From Bacteroidales bacterium (lineage in GTDB: Bacteria; Bacteroidota; Bacteroidia; Bacteroidales; P3), in NCBI GenBank assembly GCA_017469625.1, contig JAFUGA010000001.1, forward strand, positions 1-64,000: a stretch of 64,000 bases of DNA, given 5' to 3'. How positions within the stretch are numbered: position 1 is the first letter of the stretch; each line of letters starts with the position of its first letter. The position numbers and the translations under genes were made by a program. Below the pieces are notes generated by a model, which was not told where the DNA came from, made no database searches, and was given only the letters and a program-made list of their open reading frames with translations. This document shows positions 9,583 through 19,146 of the stretch, one piece after another.

Positions 9583-9796
9583 TTTTCTATCTCTTTATTT
9601 TAATTTCACGAAACTTCGTTTTAATTTCGTAGAACTTGATTCTAATTTTCTAAAACAAAGAGATAGAAATCTAAAACAAAGTTCTACAAAATTAAAACAA
9701 AGAGATAGAAAATTCTTTCTTTGTTTTAGAAAATTAGAATAAAGTTTCGTGAGAGTGAAACGAAGTTCTACAAAAATAGAACTTTATTTCGTATAG
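9583..9796. repeat. 21-bp-lattice repeat array 1 (10 sites)
   Basis: The array fills the convergent gap between the SpoU methyltransferase and cinA genes. The 5-mers CTTTA, CTTCG, CTTGA, CAAAG, CAAAG, CAAAG, CTTTG, TAAAG, CGAAG and CTTTA start at 9593, 9614, 9635, 9656, 9677, 9698, 9719, 9740, 9761 and 9782, exactly 21 bp apart. The 16-bp spacers are drawn from a few words such as AGATAGAAAATT, TTCTACAAAATT and TTTCGTGAAATT. No ORF of note is present. Confidence 0.9.
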
Positions 9797-9805
9797 ATAG
9801 AGGTA

Positions 9806-11107
9806 TCAGTTATCTTCTCTTAATAGAGTAAGTAATTGGAATAAAGCTAAATTCGTTGCTCGGTCTATAAAATTTTGCCTTGTAGTGTTATAACATGAAT
9901 TATTAGTTCTGTATTTGTCTTTCTTATTCATTACACATACCCAAACAGTGCCTACAGGTGTAGGAGTACCATCTCCATTAGGACCTGCAAGACCAGAAAC
10001 AGAAACAGCATAGTCGGTATTCATCAACTTCAAAGCACCTTTACACATCTGAATTACAGTCTGTTCGCTCACAGCACCAAACTTTTCAAGTACAGTGTTA
10101 GGTACCTGAAGAACAGAGTTTTTTATCTCGTTGCAATAAGAAACAACTGAACCTTTAAAATAAGAAGATGCACCAGAATTGATAGTTATCTGGTGTGCTA
10201 TATTTCCACCTGTACAGGATTCTGCTGTTGTTAGTGTTTGATTTTTAGACAATAACAACTCCCCTATTACTTGTGCAATATTTTTATCGTTATCTGAAAT
10301 TATAAATTCTTTAGTTCTACTTTTTAGGTCTGTATATAGTTGATTTATAATCTTATTTGACTTTTCAAACTCTCCACCATAAACACTTAAACGCAACTTT
10401 ATCAAACCACCATTTGGCAAATAAGCAAGTGTGAAATGTTGTTGATTTTCAGAGGAATTAAGTTTCTGAATTTCCTTTTCAAAAGGGACAAGTTTATCTG
10501 AAAGAAAACTCTCTCCTATTCCTGATAACAGAAGATGTTTATGTATGATAGTTTCTGGTTTATAGTGTTTTATAAGAATAGGGACAACTTTCTCCATCAT
10601 CTTTTCCATTTCAAAAGGAACGCCTGGCATAGAGATTACAAGTTTGTTTGTATTTCTAAGATTAGGTGAAAGATTGGAGTTATTAGTATTAAAAATCATT
10701 CCCGGTGCAGTGCCTACTCCGTTGAATATTACCTCACAACAATCCGGCACAAAGGCTTGTGAATGGTTTGTTTCAGTATAAGACAAACCTCTTTTTTCAA
10801 AAATTTGTTGTACATGCAAACTAACTTGCTTGTTTTCAACAAGATTACCACCAAATAATTCGTTTAAACAGTATTTTGTTACATCGTCTTTTGTTGGTCC
10901 AAGACCTCCTGTAATCAAAACACAATCTGCACGTTGTAGAGCCAAAAGAATACTTTGTTTTATATCCTCAGAATTATCTTCTATGACGGTAACATATTTG
11001 GTTTTTATACCAAACTCGTCCAATTTCTTACTCATATAAGAACAGTTAGTATTTACAACCTGTCCTATAAGCAATTCATCTCCTATATTTATAATTTCAA
11101 CATTCAT
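9806..11107 (-). CDS. cinA: CinA: competence/damage-inducible protein with NMN deamidase domain
   Basis: CinA combines an N-terminal molybdopterin-binding-like domain (GDELLIGQVVNTN, ITGGLGPTKDDVT; acts as ADP-ribose pyrophosphatase in some species) with a C-terminal nicotinamide mononucleotide amidohydrolase domain (AESCTGGNIAH, VSGLAGPNGDGTPTPVGTVW). It recycles NMN in the pyridine nucleotide cycle. I start it at the ATG at 11107 (MNVEIINIGDELL), not at a TTG two codons upstream. About 433 residues, full length. The same window holds nadA and nadC of de novo NAD synthesis, but they are not adjacent. Confidence 0.93.
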   Translation of the reverse strand: MNVEIINIGDELLIGQVVNTNCSYMSKKLDEFGIKTKYVTVIEDNSEDIKQSILLALQRADCVLITGGLGPTKDDVTKYCLNELFGGNLVENKQVSLHVQQIFEKRGLSYTETNHSQAFVPDCCEVIFNGVGTAPGMIFNTNNSNLSPNLRNTNKLVISMPGVPFEMEKMMEKVVPILIKHYKPETIIHKHLLLSGIGESFLSDKLVPFEKEIQKLNSSENQQHFTLAYLPNGGLIKLRLSVYGGEFEKSNKIINQLYTDLKSRTKEFIISDNDKNIAQVIGELLLSKNQTLTTAESCTGGNIAHQITINSGASSYFKGSVVSYCNEIKNSVLQVPNTVLEKFGAVSEQTVIQMCKGALKLMNTDYAVSVSGLAGPNGDGTPTPVGTVWVCVMNKKDKYRTNNSCYNTTRQNFIDRATNLALFQLLTLLREDN

Positions 11108-11426
11108 ATACAAGGTTTCCTTTTAGTGTTTCTTTATAGTAGTTTTAAGGTTTTTATTCCCTAAAAAATATTTTGTAATATTCCTTAGACAATATCAAAC
11201 AAACTCACAATCTTTTTTCCCTTTTCTATTATATCAAATAACACTTTCTTTACGTTACAAAAAATATATATGTGTTTAAATTGTCTTTTAAATGTTTATA
11301 AACAGAAAACTGTATCTTTATTTTCTTTGATAAGTTTTTGATTATAACCAAATTAAAAAAGAGTATGTAATAGTAAACATACTACACACTCTTTTCACAT
11401 TTATTTCTGTTTGTCTATGACAAGGT
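11108..11426. other. AT-rich gap between cinA and the EF-G2 gene
   Basis: The gap of 319 bp holds the terminator of the EF-G2 gene at its right end and otherwise AT-rich DNA. I see no clear TAnnTTTG promoter for cinA and no small gene. Confidence 0.6.
11355..11394 (-). terminator. Intrinsic terminator of the EF-G2 gene
   Basis: Read on the - strand, the stem AAAGAGT...GTATGT pairs with ACATAC...TCTTTTTT and ends in a run of T, 30 bases after the stop codon. Confidence 0.75.
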
Positions 11427-13565
11427 TTATTCTTCGTCTTTGTTTTCTTCTTCGTATGCTTTCAACAATGCACCTTGAACATCTGTAGGAACCGCTTGGT
11501 ATTCTGCATATTTCATTGAGAAGATACCACGTCCTGAAGTCAAAGAAGAAAGAGATGTAGAATAACGATTCATTTCTGCCAAAGGAGCTTTTGCTTTTAT
11601 TATTTGACGAGAACCTTCTGAATCCATACCCATTACTATCGCTCTTCTACCTTGAAGGTCTGTCATAACACCTCCCATAAGGTCTGCAGGAACATTTACA
11701 GATAAATCATAGATAGGTTCAAGTATCTTAGGACCTGCATTTTTGAAAGCTTCTTTGAAAGCATTTCTTCCTGCAAGTTTAAATGCCATTTCATTACTAT
11801 CTACAGGGTGCATTTTACCATCAAATACATTGACAACTATATCTCTTGCGTATGAACCAGTTAATGGACCTTCTTCCATCTTTTCCATTATACCCTTAAG
11901 GATAGCAGGCATAAATCTTGCGTCTATAGCACCACCAACTATACAGTTGTTAAATATAAGTTTTCCACCCCAAGGCAATTCGTGTTCTTCTGTTCCTCTG
12001 ATTGGGTATTTTGTTTGTTTTGCCATACCTTCTGTATATGGTTGAATATAAAGATGTACTTCGGCAAACTGACCAGAACCACCAGATTGTTTTTTATGAC
12101 GGTAAGAAGCCTCTGCTTCTTTTGTTATAGTTTCTCTATAAGGTATCTTTTGTGCATAAAATTCTGTTGCAACCTTATAAACATTATCCAAATACCATTT
12201 AAGGATATTGATATGGAATTCACCCATACCCTTAACTACTGTTTGTTTAGATTCTCTTGCTATCTCATAACGAAGAGATGGGTCGTGAGAAGTATAATCG
12301 TTTAGTGCAGCACCAAGTTTTTCTTCGTCAGTAGATTCTACAGCCTTTATTGCAGTAGAATATATAGGTTCTGGATAAGCAGGGCTCGCTACAGCAACAC
12401 CTTGATTTTTAACAGAAGTAAGAGTATCTCCTATCTTAACTGCTTTCAATTTTATAGTAGCAAAAATATCTCCTGCAACAGCCTTATCTACTGTTACTCT
12501 ATTCTTTCCTGCATTTACAGAAAGAGCAGAAAGTCTTTCTTTGCTTGCGTCTGTAGAATTAACAACATCGGCACTTGCAGCAACTTCACCCTCTAAGACT
12601 TTCATAAATGTTATTTCGCCAACGTGAGATTCGTTTGCAGCTTTAAAAGCGTATAAAACAGTGTCTGCTGATGCGTTGTAAGATGCTTTTTTACCATCTT
12701 TATATACAAGAGTATTTACTGCTTCGTTTGGTGCTGGAACATTGTTGCAAATAAATTCTAACATTCTATCTACACCTATGTTTTCTTTTGCAGAAACACA
12801 TACAACAGGATAAACACTTCTTGATGCTATTCCTTGTTTCAAACCTTTTCTTATGTCTTCAACAGGAAGGTCTCCTTCTTCAAAATATTTTTCCATAAGA
12901 GCATCATCACCTGTAGCAGCGTTTTCCACAAGTTTCATTCTCAAATCTTCTGCTTTTGATTTCTCTGCATCTGGAATATCTACTATTTCAGGTTTGCCAC
13001 CACCCTTTGGATATTTGTACATCTTTTGCATGATAAGGTCTATGAAACTATCAAAACCTATACCTGCATTTACAGGATACTGAACAACGGTTACCTTTTC
13101 ACCACATTCTTCTTGTAAAGCTCTTACTTGTTCATCAAAATTAGCTTTTTCAGCATCCAATTGATTCATTGCTATTATTACAGGAGTATTTAACTCATTA
13201 GTATATCTAAGTGCTACTTCCGTTCCTACCTCAACACCTGCTTGAGCATTAACCAAAAGAACTGCTGCTTCTGAAACAGGAAGAGCGTTCATAAGTTCTC
13301 CTTGTAAATCTGTAAAACCAGGAACATCTATAATATTTACTTTCTTGTCGCCACACTCTGCATACAAAACCGTAGAAACAACAGAACCTTTTCTTTCTAT
13401 TTCTATATCTCTGTAATCTGAAAGAGTGTTACCATCTTCTATTGTACCTCTTCTTGTAATTATACCTGAATTAAACGCCAATGCTTCGGCTAAAGTTGTC
13501 TTGCCGGCCTTATTTCCACCTACAAGAGCAATGTTTCTGATTTGTGAAGTTGTATATACTTTCAT
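11427..13565 (-). CDS. EF-G paralogue (EF-G2 type) with altered GTPase motif
   Basis: The 712-residue protein has the full EF-G domain set: G domain (residues 1-270), domains II-V ending in an EFG_C region (LQGRRAIVMGM). G1 reads GGNKAGKTT, G4 NQLD and G5 SAKEN. G3, DTPGH in EF-G, reads DVPGF: the histidine that positions the attacking water is a phenylalanine. Published work on Bacteroides thetaiotaomicron EF-G2 describes translocation without GTP hydrolysis during starvation; this gene fits that type, by inference. It is a single gene with its own promoter and terminator. The regular fusA must lie elsewhere. Confidence 0.88.
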   Translation of the reverse strand: MKVYTTSQIRNIALVGGNKAGKTTLAEALAFNSGIITRRGTIEDGNTLSDYRDIEIERKGSVVSTVLYAECGDKKVNIIDVPGFTDLQGELMNALPVSEAAVLLVNAQAGVEVGTEVALRYTNELNTPVIIAMNQLDAEKANFDEQVRALQEECGEKVTVVQYPVNAGIGFDSFIDLIMQKMYKYPKGGGKPEIVDIPDAEKSKAEDLRMKLVENAATGDDALMEKYFEEGDLPVEDIRKGLKQGIASRSVYPVVCVSAKENIGVDRMLEFICNNVPAPNEAVNTLVYKDGKKASYNASADTVLYAFKAANESHVGEITFMKVLEGEVAASADVVNSTDASKERLSALSVNAGKNRVTVDKAVAGDIFATIKLKAVKIGDTLTSVKNQGVAVASPAYPEPIYSTAIKAVESTDEEKLGAALNDYTSHDPSLRYEIARESKQTVVKGMGEFHINILKWYLDNVYKVATEFYAQKIPYRETITKEAEASYRHKKQSGGSGQFAEVHLYIQPYTEGMAKQTKYPIRGTEEHELPWGGKLIFNNCIVGGAIDARFMPAILKGIMEKMEEGPLTGSYARDIVVNVFDGKMHPVDSNEMAFKLAGRNAFKEAFKNAGPKILEPIYDLSVNVPADLMGGVMTDLQGRRAIVMGMDSEGSRQIIKAKAPLAEMNRYSTSLSSLTSGRGIFSMKYAEYQAVPTDVQGALLKAYEEENKDEE

Positions 13566-13607
13566 GTTATACTTATTTATTTTTATTATAAATTATTTTC
13601 TAAGTTA

Positions 13608-13615
13608 CAAAATTA
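13608..13615 (-). promoter_or_regulatory. Promoter of the EF-G2 gene
   Basis: On the - strand TAATTTTG at 13615-13608 is the -7 box, and TTTG at 13638-13635 is a -33 box with a 19-base spacer, matching the Bacteroidetes consensus well. The message leader is about 40 nt. Confidence 0.75.
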
Positions 13616-13733
13616 GTTATTTAACGCTTAATGACAAAGTTTTATAACAAAAAATTTGAAAAAAATAACTTTTTTATGCAAAAAGGTGTCAAAAAAGCAT
13701 TATTTCAAAGTAAAATTCTTTAGGAGGTATCCA

Positions 13734-13913
13734 CACGAAACTTTATTTTAATTTTCTAAAACTTTATTCTAATTTCGTAGAACTTTGTTTTAGAATTCTA
13801 TCTCTTTGTTTTAATTTTCTAAAGCTTTGTTTTAATTTTCTATCTCTTTGTTTCATGAAATTAAAACAAAGTTTCGTGAAAATAAAACAAAGAAAGAGAA
13901 AATCATTGTAAAG
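13734..13913. repeat. 21-bp-lattice repeat array 2 (9 sites)
   Basis: Sites start at 13741 (CTTTA), 13762 (CTTTA), 13783, 13804, 13825 and 13846 (all CTTTG), 13867 and 13888 (CAAAG), and 13909 (TAAAG), all 21 bp apart. Six sites point one way, then three the other. This is the only array lying between divergent 5' ends (EF-G2 and crt); both promoters are outside it. No gene is present between 13566 and 14135. Confidence 0.9.
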
Positions 13914-14055
13914 AAAGGCAAAAACAAAAGTAAGTCTATGTCAAGTATAGTTTTGTAGTTTTTTTTTATTAAATATCATCTAATAAATATTAAGTTTTCA
14001 TTCATATTTACTACATAAAAAAGAAAAATATTATAAGTAATAAGAAAAAAAATAT

Positions 14056-14063
14056 TAACTTTG
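14056..14063 (+). promoter_or_regulatory. -7 box of the crt promoter
   Basis: TAACTTTG, 72 bases before the crt ATG, matches TAnnTTTG. The predicted transcript starts near 14070. Confidence 0.65.
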
Positions 14064-14068
14064 CAACG

Positions 14069-14094
14069 TTGCGTCTTTCGTTAAGAAAACGCAA
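14069..14094 (+). promoter_or_regulatory. Hairpin in the crt 5' leader
   Basis: TTGCGTCTT pairs with AAG..ACGCAA right at the predicted transcript start. It is not followed by a U run, so it is a stabilising or regulatory hairpin and not a terminator. Function is unknown. Confidence 0.45.
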
Positions 14095-14135
14095 GGGATT
14101 ATAAAACTTTGAGAACCTTAAACAAAGATAAGATT

Positions 14136-14912
14136 ATGGATTACGAATTTTTGAAAATATCAAATGAAGGTGCTATATGCACACTTACTATTTCAGCCCC
14201 ACAATCTCTTAACGCACTGAATTCTAAAGTGCTTAGTGAGATGGAAGATTTTATTGACAAAATAGATAGCAAGATTTTAACTCTTATTATTACAGGAGAA
14301 GGTGATAAATCTTTCGTTGCAGGGGCAGATATAAAAGAGATGTCAAACTTAAACGAAACAGAAGGCAAGGCTTTTGGTGAAAAAGGTGCAAGAGTCTTCA
14401 GGAAGATAGAGAGTTTGCCCATTCCTGTAATTGCTGCCGTTAATGGATACGCTTTAGGTGGTGGTTGCGAGTTGGCAATGGCTTGCGATATTCGTCTTTG
14501 CAGTGAAAACGCACGTTTTGGTCAACCAGAAGTAGGTTTGGGTATTATTCCTGGATTTAGTGGTACTGTTCGTCTATCTCGTTTGGTAGGTATGGGTATG
14601 GCAAAGGATTTGATTTTCAGCGGACGCAACATAAAAGCAGACGAAGCTTTACGTATAGGTTTAGTAAATGCTGTTTATAAATCAGAGGACCTTATGAACA
14701 ACACTAAAGAGTTGGCACAACGTATAGCAAACAACGCTCCTATAGCCGTTTGCTATGCAAAAGAATGCATAAACAAAGAGTTTGATATGTGTGTTGATGA
14801 GGCTGTGGCTTATGAGAATGTAATGTTTGGTCGTTGTTTTGCAACTACAGACCAAAAAGATGGTATGAAAGCATTTCTTAACAAAGAGAAAGTACAGTTT
14901 CAAAATAAATAA
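14136..14912 (+). CDS. crt: Enoyl-CoA hydratase / crotonase
   Basis: Crotonase-fold enzyme that adds water to crotonyl-CoA or related enoyl-CoA. The oxyanion-hole segments are VAGADIKEM and ALGGGCELAMACD, and the catalytic-glutamate region GQPEVGLGIIPG is intact. I start it at MDYEFLK (14136), because the TTG nine codons upstream lies in the leader. It has 258 residues, full length. The hbd gene follows 60 bases later, and together they convert acetoacetyl-CoA to crotonyl-CoA, as in butyrate formation. Thiolase and butyryl-CoA dehydrogenase are not in the window, so fatty-acid breakdown is also possible. Confidence 0.92.
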   Translation: MDYEFLKISNEGAICTLTISAPQSLNALNSKVLSEMEDFIDKIDSKILTLIITGEGDKSFVAGADIKEMSNLNETEGKAFGEKGARVFRKIESLPIPVIAAVNGYALGGGCELAMACDIRLCSENARFGQPEVGLGIIPGFSGTVRLSRLVGMGMAKDLIFSGRNIKADEALRIGLVNAVYKSEDLMNNTKELAQRIANNAPIAVCYAKECINKEFDMCVDEAVAYENVMFGRCFATTDQKDGMKAFLNKEKVQFQNK

Positions 14913-14972
14913 TAAGGAAAAAAGAAATTTTTAGATATAAAACTTTAATAAACAAATAAATATAAACTTACC

Positions 14973-15809
14973 ATGAAAGTATATGTTATTGGTACCGGAA
15001 CAATGGCAAAAGGTATTGTGAAAGCTTTTGCAGCAAAAATGCCGGTTGTAATGAAGAGTCGTACTCAAGCAAGTATTGACAAAGCTATGGCTTCTATTTC
15101 AAAGTCTTATGCAAAACTTGTTGAAAAAGGAAAGATGACTCAAGAAGCAGTAGATGCGTTGTTGACAAACATAACTACAACTACTGACTATGCTTCTTTC
15201 AAAGAAGCCGACCTTGTTATAGAGGCAGCAGTAGAGGAAATGCAACTAAAGAAAGAAGTTTTTGCAGAACTTGACAAAATTTGCAAACCAGAGGCAATCT
15301 TTGCAACAAACTCTTCTTCTTTGTCTATAACAGAAATAGCAGCAAGCACTTCTCGTCCTGCACAATTCATTGGAATGCACTTCTTTAACCCAGCAGACCG
15401 TATGGCTCTTGTAGAGGTAATCAGAGGACAACTTACTTCAGATGAAGTATGTGCAAAAATAATGGAATTGTCTGCTTCTATAGGCAAAACTCCTGTTGAA
15501 GTGAAAGAAGGACCAGGTTTCGTTGTCAACCGTATTCTTATTCCTATGATAAACGAAGCTTGCGGTATATTGGCAGATGGTATAGCAAGTGCAGAAGATA
15601 TAGATAAATGTATGATGCTTGGTGCAAATCACCCTATGGGACCTTTAGCATTGGCAGACCTTATAGGTAATGATGTTAATCTTGCTATTATGGAAGTTCT
15701 TTATAAAGAATTTGGCGACCCTAAATATCGTCCTCACCCATTGCTTCGCAAGATGGTAAGAGCAGGATTACTTGGAAGAAAAACAGGAGAAGGTTTCTTC
15801 AAATATTAA
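14973..15809 (+). CDS. hbd: 3-hydroxybutyryl-CoA dehydrogenase
   Basis: NAD(P)H-dependent reduction of acetoacetyl-CoA to 3-hydroxybutyryl-CoA. The Rossmann motif reads GTGTMAKG; the usual G-x-G-x-M-G has Ala in place of one Gly. The catalytic His-Glu pair lies in [17 protein letters not shown], and [15 protein letters not shown] starts the C-terminal dimer domain. At 278 residues it is slightly short but complete. It follows crt in one operon and ends at a strong terminator. Confidence 0.93.
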   Translation: MKVYVIGTGTMAKGIVKAFAAKMPVVMKSRTQASIDKAMASISKSYAKLVEKGKMTQEAVDALLTNITTTTDYASFKEADLVIEAAVEEMQLKKEVFAELDKICKPEAIFATNSSSLSITEIAASTSRPAQFIGMHFFNPADRMALVEVIRGQLTSDEVCAKIMELSASIGKTPVEVKEGPGFVVNRILIPMINEACGILADGIASAEDIDKCMMLGANHPMGPLALADLIGNDVNLAIMEVLYKEFGDPKYRPHPLLRKMVRAGLLGRKTGEGFFKY

Positions 15810-15832
15810 AAACTTTTAAACGTCATATAACA

Positions 15833-15867
15833 AAAAACGGAGCAATTGTAAAGTTGCTCCGTTTTTT
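15833..15867. terminator. Bidirectional terminator between hbd and lolA
   Basis: A 12-bp stem, AAAACGGAGCAA with TTGCTCCGTTTT, has T runs on both sides and serves both convergent transcripts. Confidence 0.9.
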
Positions 15868-15897
15868 TATTTTTTAGATACGAAGAAAATAAGTTTT

Positions 15898-16557
15898 CTA
15901 TCTTAAATCTACTGTTTTTGCTTTTGGATATTTAGATTTTGGAAACGTAAAATCTGTAGGTTGTGTTTGTATTTTAGATTTGTAGTTTGTGAAAGTATAT
16001 GTGTATGTAGTACCTTCGTATGTATAGATAATAATCTTTGATACTGTATTGTTGGTTTTTGAAGTATAGAGTCTAATTTTTGAAACGGCAGATTTCTTTG
16101 TTGGAGTTAGGTCTATGATAGCACAATTCACCTTATTAAATACTTCGTAACGAATAAGTTTTGCTCCATAAGAGTTTGAGAATTGATTGATAATCTTTGT
16201 GAAATTGAACATAGAATTACCCTCTTCTATATCGGAGATTTCTACTTCTTCATTTGCTTTCACATAATGCCAATAAGTAGTTCCGTTACAGTAATCAGAA
16301 AAATTCGTTGTTTCTATTTTGTATTTATCATTGTTTGAAAGGAAAGTGCCACTACCTTTTTCTGTTGTCTTATCTGAAAAAGATAGATTGTAAGAGAAAG
16401 AAAAAGAAAACGGAGTATCATTTTTCAATTTTGCAACTGTATTTTTCACAATTTTTTCTGCTGTATGGTCTATAACCACACCATTTTTTACTTCTGTTTG
16501 TGAAAAAATAATTTGTGTACAAAATAATGTAAGAATAATTAAGGCAAGTCTTTTCAT
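15898..16557 (-). CDS. LolA-like outer-membrane lipoprotein carrier
   Basis: LolA ferries lipoproteins across the periplasm. The 219-residue protein has a signal peptide (RLALIILTLFCTQIIFS) and then a LolA-like beta-rich body: a conserved segment near residue 70 (GSGTFLSNNDKYKIETTN) and the closing segment PTDFTFPKSKYP. It lies directly after ftsK (17-base gap); ftsK followed by lolA is a common order in Bacteroidetes. Identity rests on pattern and context. Confidence 0.8.
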   Translation of the reverse strand: MKRLALIILTLFCTQIIFSQTEVKNGVVIDHTAEKIVKNTVAKLKNDTPFSFSFSYNLSFSDKTTEKGSGTFLSNNDKYKIETTNFSDYCNGTTYWHYVKANEEVEISDIEEGNSMFNFTKIINQFSNSYGAKLIRYEVFNKVNCAIIDLTPTKKSAVSKIRLYTSKTNNTVSKIIIYTYEGTTYTYTFTNYKSKIQTQPTDFTFPKSKYPKAKTVDLR

Positions 16558-16574
16558 AATGGTATCTGTATTTA

Positions 16575-19133
16575 TTAAGACTCTTTTTGCAATACTCGTG
16601 CCAATATTTCATCAAGTTCCATTTTAGACTTAACAAGCACCTGACGAGGTTTGCTACCATTGAAAGGTCCGACGATACCTGCTCTCTCCATTTGGTCTAT
16701 AATTCTGCCTGCTCTGTTATAACCTATACCAAATTTGCGTTGAAGAGTAGAAGTGCTACCATACTGAGATTCTACTATAGCTATAGCAGCCTCTTCAAAC
16801 ATAGAATCCAATTTATCTGTTGAATTTAGTTCTTTCTTTTCTGAAGTTCCATCTCCATCTTCTTCTGGTGGTTCTGGAAGTTCAAAACATTCTGGGTAAG
16901 ATTCCTGTGAAGATATACTTGCAACCAAAGATTCTATCTCTTCTGTATCTATTAAAGCACATTGTAGTCTTGTCGTTTTGCCACCTATAGATATAAGCAT
17001 ATCTCCTCTTCCTATAAGTTTTTCAGCACCCTGCGAATCAAGAATTGTTCTTGAATCTACCATACTACTTGTTTTGAAAGCCATACGAGCAGGGAAGTTT
17101 GTCTTTATGTTTCCTGTAATAACAGTTACACTTGGTCTTTGTGTTGCAATTATAAGATGAATACCTACTGCACGAGCAAGTTGTGCTATTCTACAAATAG
17201 GTTGTTCTATCTTCTTGCCTGCTGTCATTATAAGGTCAGCAAATTCATCTATCACAACAACTATATAAGGCATATATCCATGACCATCTACAGGAACAAT
17301 CTTGCGATGAATTATCTTGTCGTTATATTCTGTAATCTTCTTGCACTGAACATCTTTCAGTAGTTCATATCGTTTATCCATAAGGACACAAAGAGAGTTC
17401 AACGTATTCTGAACTTCTTTTACGTCAGTTATTACAGCACTTTGGCTATTAGGAATTTTTGCAAGATAATGTTTTTCTAAATCTGCATACAATGAAAGTT
17501 CTACTTTCTTAGGGTCAACAAAGATAAACTTAAGTTCAGATGGGTGTTTTTTGTAAAGTAAAGAAGAGACTATAGCATTAAGACCTACAGACTTACCTTG
17601 TCCTGTTGCTCCAGCAACAAGTAAATGCGGAGCCTTTGCCAAATCTGTTACGTACGGTTCATTATCTACTGTCTTCCCAAGAACTATAGGCAATTCTGCT
17701 TTAGAATTTTGGAACTGAGCAGAATTTATCATAGATTTCATAGAAACAATTTGTGGTTTAGCGTTAGGAACTTCTATACCTATAGTACCTTTTCCTGGTA
17801 TTGGGGCTATAATACGTATTCCCAAGGCTGCTAAACTTAAAGCAATATCATCTGATAATCCTTTTATCTTTGATATTCTTACTCCCGGTGCTGGCACAAT
17901 CTCATAAAGTGTAACAGTAGGTCCAGGTGTTGCTTCTATTTTTGTAATTCCTATACCATAATTAAGTAGGGTTCTCTTTATTCTTTCGTTATTGGCAAGT
18001 AACTCCTGTTGAGTTACTACTTCGTTATCCTTATCGTAATCTATAAGAATATCCGATGTAGGCATAGTAAAATGAGGTAAATCTAAATGTGGGTCGTAAG
18101 GTTCATCTATTGTATGATGTTCCATGATGAAATCCTTTTCTTCATCTTTATCTTCTCGTACTACATCTTGAGAAAGAATATTACCATCTTTATCCTTTAC
18201 TGTAAAGATTATATCATCATCGTTGTTTATAACAGTTGGAGCAACTGTTTTCTCTTCTTCTTTTTCTTGTTTTTCTATATCTAAATTTTCTTTCTCCTCC
18301 TCTACCCTTTCTTCTTCATCTTCTGAGGAAACATCTTCGGTAGGTTTGAACAAATCATTTACTGTCATACCAGAAGTATTAGATTTAGGAGGTTGTTCCT
18401 TAGTTATTTCAACATCTTTTTCAGGTTCTACCACATCATCATCTGAAGAAAGACTAAAAGCGTGAGATAATTTTTCAGGGGTTTTTCTTAAACCTTTTAC
18501 AAGACCTGTATATTTTACTCCAAATAGAATCATAGGAATAACAATAGTAAAGGCTATAAGGAACAAACAACAACCTATAACTCCAATTAAAGAACACAGA
18601 ATTTGGTTTATTCCTATACCTACAATACCTGCAAAATCCTCAAGTTTCTCTACATTACATGCAATGACAACAAAACCAAAGACGCAAGACAGCCATAACA
18701 TTATAAGCATAGTAGAAACTATCCACTTTGCAAAATGTTTTATCTGCACTTCAAAAAGTCTTAGTACTATAAGGGCAAATATTATTAGAAAACCAAAAGA
18801 TGCTATACCGAAAGTATATCTTAGAAGAACGTAAGCCATAAAAGCACCGAGGTTTCCACCCCAATTATTTATATCTCTCTCACCTTTGAGTAAGGATATA
18901 CTGCTCACATTCTCTACCAAAGAATAGTCTGAAAACCAAGTAACAAAAAAAGAAACAAAAGATATAAAGCAGAAAATCGTAAATAAAGCGAAAAACACGG
19001 CAACAACCCTTGGAAACTGTTCTGAGGTTATAAACCTTTTCATCAAAGAAAAAACACTTTCTTTGTTTTTCTTTGACACATCTTTTTTTATTTGCGAAGA
19101 TTTCTTCTTTGTATCTTTTGTTTTCTTAGGCAT
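16575..19133 (-). CDS. ftsK: FtsK/SpoIIIE DNA translocase
   Basis: FtsK sits at the division septum and pumps chromosome ends apart. Residues 40-215 hold about four membrane helices. A Glu/Asp-rich linker (about 225-340) follows. Then comes the motor: Walker A GATGQGKS, Walker B IVVVIDEFADLI, and ATQRPSVTVITG. The gamma winged-helix domain that reads KOPS-like sites ends the protein (LQRKFGIGYNRAGRIIDQME). At 852 residues it is full length. It is followed by the lolA-like gene and preceded by an exported protein gene 13 bases away, probably one operon. Confidence 0.96.
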   Translation of the reverse strand: MPKKTKDTKKKSSQIKKDVSKKNKESVFSLMKRFITSEQFPRVVAVFFALFTIFCFISFVSFFVTWFSDYSLVENVSSISLLKGERDINNWGGNLGAFMAYVLLRYTFGIASFGFLIIFALIVLRLFEVQIKHFAKWIVSTMLIMLWLSCVFGFVVIACNVEKLEDFAGIVGIGINQILCSLIGVIGCCLFLIAFTIVIPMILFGVKYTGLVKGLRKTPEKLSHAFSLSSDDDVVEPEKDVEITKEQPPKSNTSGMTVNDLFKPTEDVSSEDEEERVEEEKENLDIEKQEKEEEKTVAPTVINNDDDIIFTVKDKDGNILSQDVVREDKDEEKDFIMEHHTIDEPYDPHLDLPHFTMPTSDILIDYDKDNEVVTQQELLANNERIKRTLLNYGIGITKIEATPGPTVTLYEIVPAPGVRISKIKGLSDDIALSLAALGIRIIAPIPGKGTIGIEVPNAKPQIVSMKSMINSAQFQNSKAELPIVLGKTVDNEPYVTDLAKAPHLLVAGATGQGKSVGLNAIVSSLLYKKHPSELKFIFVDPKKVELSLYADLEKHYLAKIPNSQSAVITDVKEVQNTLNSLCVLMDKRYELLKDVQCKKITEYNDKIIHRKIVPVDGHGYMPYIVVVIDEFADLIMTAGKKIEQPICRIAQLARAVGIHLIIATQRPSVTVITGNIKTNFPARMAFKTSSMVDSRTILDSQGAEKLIGRGDMLISIGGKTTRLQCALIDTEEIESLVASISSQESYPECFELPEPPEEDGDGTSEKKELNSTDKLDSMFEEAAIAIVESQYGSTSTLQRKFGIGYNRAGRIIDQMERAGIVGPFNGSKPRQVLVKSKMELDEILARVLQKES

Positions 19134-19146
19134 AGTTTATAATCTA

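Noticed and set aside
9583-9796. CRISPR array in the regular 21-bp repeats
   Set aside because: Repeats flip orientation, the constant part is only 5 bp, spacers are not unique but come from a few words, and no cas genes are present.
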